From the NCBI GenBank assembly GCA_023390705.1, contig JAEWCI010000255.1:1-5564 (forward strand): a stretch of 5,564 bases of DNA. The letters run 5' to 3'. This DNA is from Pseudomonadota bacterium. GTDB taxonomy: Bacteria; Pseudomonadota; Alphaproteobacteria; Acetobacterales; Acetobacteraceae. Below, piece by piece: positions 4,781-5,564 of this stretch (its first letter is position 1; each line of letters begins with the position of its first letter). Position numbers and translations under genes: made by a program. Below the pieces are notes generated by a model, which had not been told where the DNA came from, did not search any database, and saw only the letters and a list, made by a program, of their open reading frames with translations.

Positions 4781-5564
4781 ATGAGCCAAGCGAACGCCGA
4801 TCCTCGCCCCCTGGTGCGCCTGCTGCCCGGCCGCGACCGCCGGGTGAAGGCCGGCCACCCCTGGGCCTTCTCCAACGAGATCGCCATGACCCCGGCGGCC
4901 AAGGCACTGCCGCCCGGCACGCTGGTGCGGCTGGAAGGGGATGACGGCTGGCGCCACGGCACCTGGACCTTCAACCCGCACAGCCTGATCGGCGCCCGCC
5001 GGCTGGATGCGGACCCCGCCGCGCCGGTCGATGCCGCCTGGCTGGGCGCCCGGCTCGGCGCCGCCCTGGCGCTGCGGGAGAGGCTGGTCGGCGCGCCTTA
5101 TTACCGCCTGGTCCATGCCGAGGCCGATGGCTTCCCCGGCCTCATCATAGACCGCTACGGCGACACGCTCGCCCTGCAGGCCAATACCGCGGGCATGGAG
5201 CGGCTGACGCCGCTGCTGGTGGAGGCGTTGTCCGGGCTGCTCTCGCCCCGCGCCATCGTCGCCCGCAACGATTCCGCCGTCCGCATCCTGGAGGGACTCC
5301 CGGAAGAGACGAAGCTGCTGCTGGGGGAGGATGCGCGGGCGCGGGTGGAGGAAGGCGGGCTGCGCTTCTCCGTGGACCTGCTCGGCGGCCAGAAGACCGG
5401 CTGGTTCTACGACCCGGGGTAGAACCGCGACCGGGTGGCGAAGCTGGCCGCGGGGGCCAGGGTGCTGGACGCCTTCTGCCATACCGGCGGCTTCGGCCTG
5501 CGCTGCGCCGCCGCCGGCGCCGCCCATGTCACCCTGCTGGACCGCAGCGCCCATGCGCTGGAGC
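4781..5564 (+). pseudogene. rlmI: RlmI-type class I SAM-dependent 23S rRNA (cytosine-C5) methyltransferase, interrupted by TAG and cut by the window edge
   Basis: Homologue of RlmI/YccW, which methylates a cytosine of 23S rRNA using S-adenosylmethionine. The first 213 codons give a PUA-like RNA-binding start (VRLLPGRDRRVKAGHPWAFS, 12-31), a central domain (RLVHAEADGFPGLIIDRYGD, 109-128; ARNDSAVR, 161-168) and the entry to the catalytic domain, GGQKTGWFYD (202-211). TAG follows at 5420-5422. The same frame then continues NRDRVAKLAAGARVLDAFCH plus TGGFG, the SAM-binding motif I, to the window end. The family normally reads D-Q-R-[DE]-N here; this sequence reads D-P-G-stop-N. A protein ending at 213 would lack the SAM site and be inactive. 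ATG 4781 is chosen from homology; no Shine-Dalgarno is visible. This is either a recently broken gene or a local sequence error. The symbol is by family resemblance. Confidence 0.82.
5414..5422 (+). other. Altered conserved motif with in-frame amber codon
   Basis: Codons ccg-ggg-tag replace the Gln-Arg-Glu/Asp expected between the conserved FYD and N-R of this methyltransferase family. If the original was cag-cgg-gag, three substitutions fall within six bases, while the frame on both sides is intact. Clustered changes of this kind point to a local base-calling or assembly fault at least as much as to natural decay. Confidence 0.6.

Noticed and set aside
1821..5422. Reassigned genetic code with TAG read as an amino acid
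   Set aside because: TAG also occurs at positions that are clearly natural gene ends in this window, and no alphaproteobacterial TAG reassignment is known to me.
4586..5554. Long upstream extension of the panC frame on the minus strand
   Set aside because: It is antisense to the methyltransferase gene and crosses the repeat array. The PanC family begins at MRIARDLPQL, and the extra sequence shows no family motif.

Overview
The window is high-GC (about 70% by eye) bacterial chromosomal DNA. Codon use strongly favours G/C in the third position, and the protein families and intergenic palindromes suit an alphaproteobacterium, most likely an Acetobacteraceae/Roseomonas-like member of the Rhodospirillales. 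That placement is inference, since no rRNA or other marker gene is present.

Layout. (1) 1-172 (+): the last 56 codons of a mandelate racemase/muconate lactonizing enzyme (enolase superfamily) gene. (2) 173-382: a gene-free stretch made of palindromes, bounded by 18-nt imperfect inverted repeats and holding the first copy of a composite repeat. (3) 383-2563 (+): a tight three-gene cluster of glutathione S-transferase, LysR-type regulator and a second glutathione S-transferase. The two GSTs are about 60% identical, so they are duplicates with a regulator between them. The LysR gene stops at an in-frame amber codon 32 codons before its natural end. (4) 2564-2741: a convergent gap holding the second, inverted copy of the composite repeat. 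(5) 2742-3599 (-): a complete metallo-beta-lactamase-fold hydrolase with a nested palindrome directly upstream of its ribosome binding site. (6) 3755-4585 (-): panC, pantothenate synthetase. (7) 4586-4780: the divergent gap, mostly filled by about six tandem 26-bp hairpin units. (8) 4781 to the window end (+): an RlmI-type 23S rRNA methyltransferase gene, interrupted by an in-frame TAG inside a conserved motif and then cut by the window edge.

Functional reading. The GST-LysR-GST cluster looks like one transcription unit for conjugation or detoxification of small electrophiles, with its own regulator. PanC supplies pantothenate for coenzyme A, and the rRNA methyltransferase is housekeeping. 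The MBL hydrolase has no assignable substrate. I do not see a novel multi-gene defence or mobile system. The points most worth a second look are the two amber codons in otherwise intact reading frames, the hairpin array between panC and the methyltransferase gene, and the repeat structures flanking the GST cluster.
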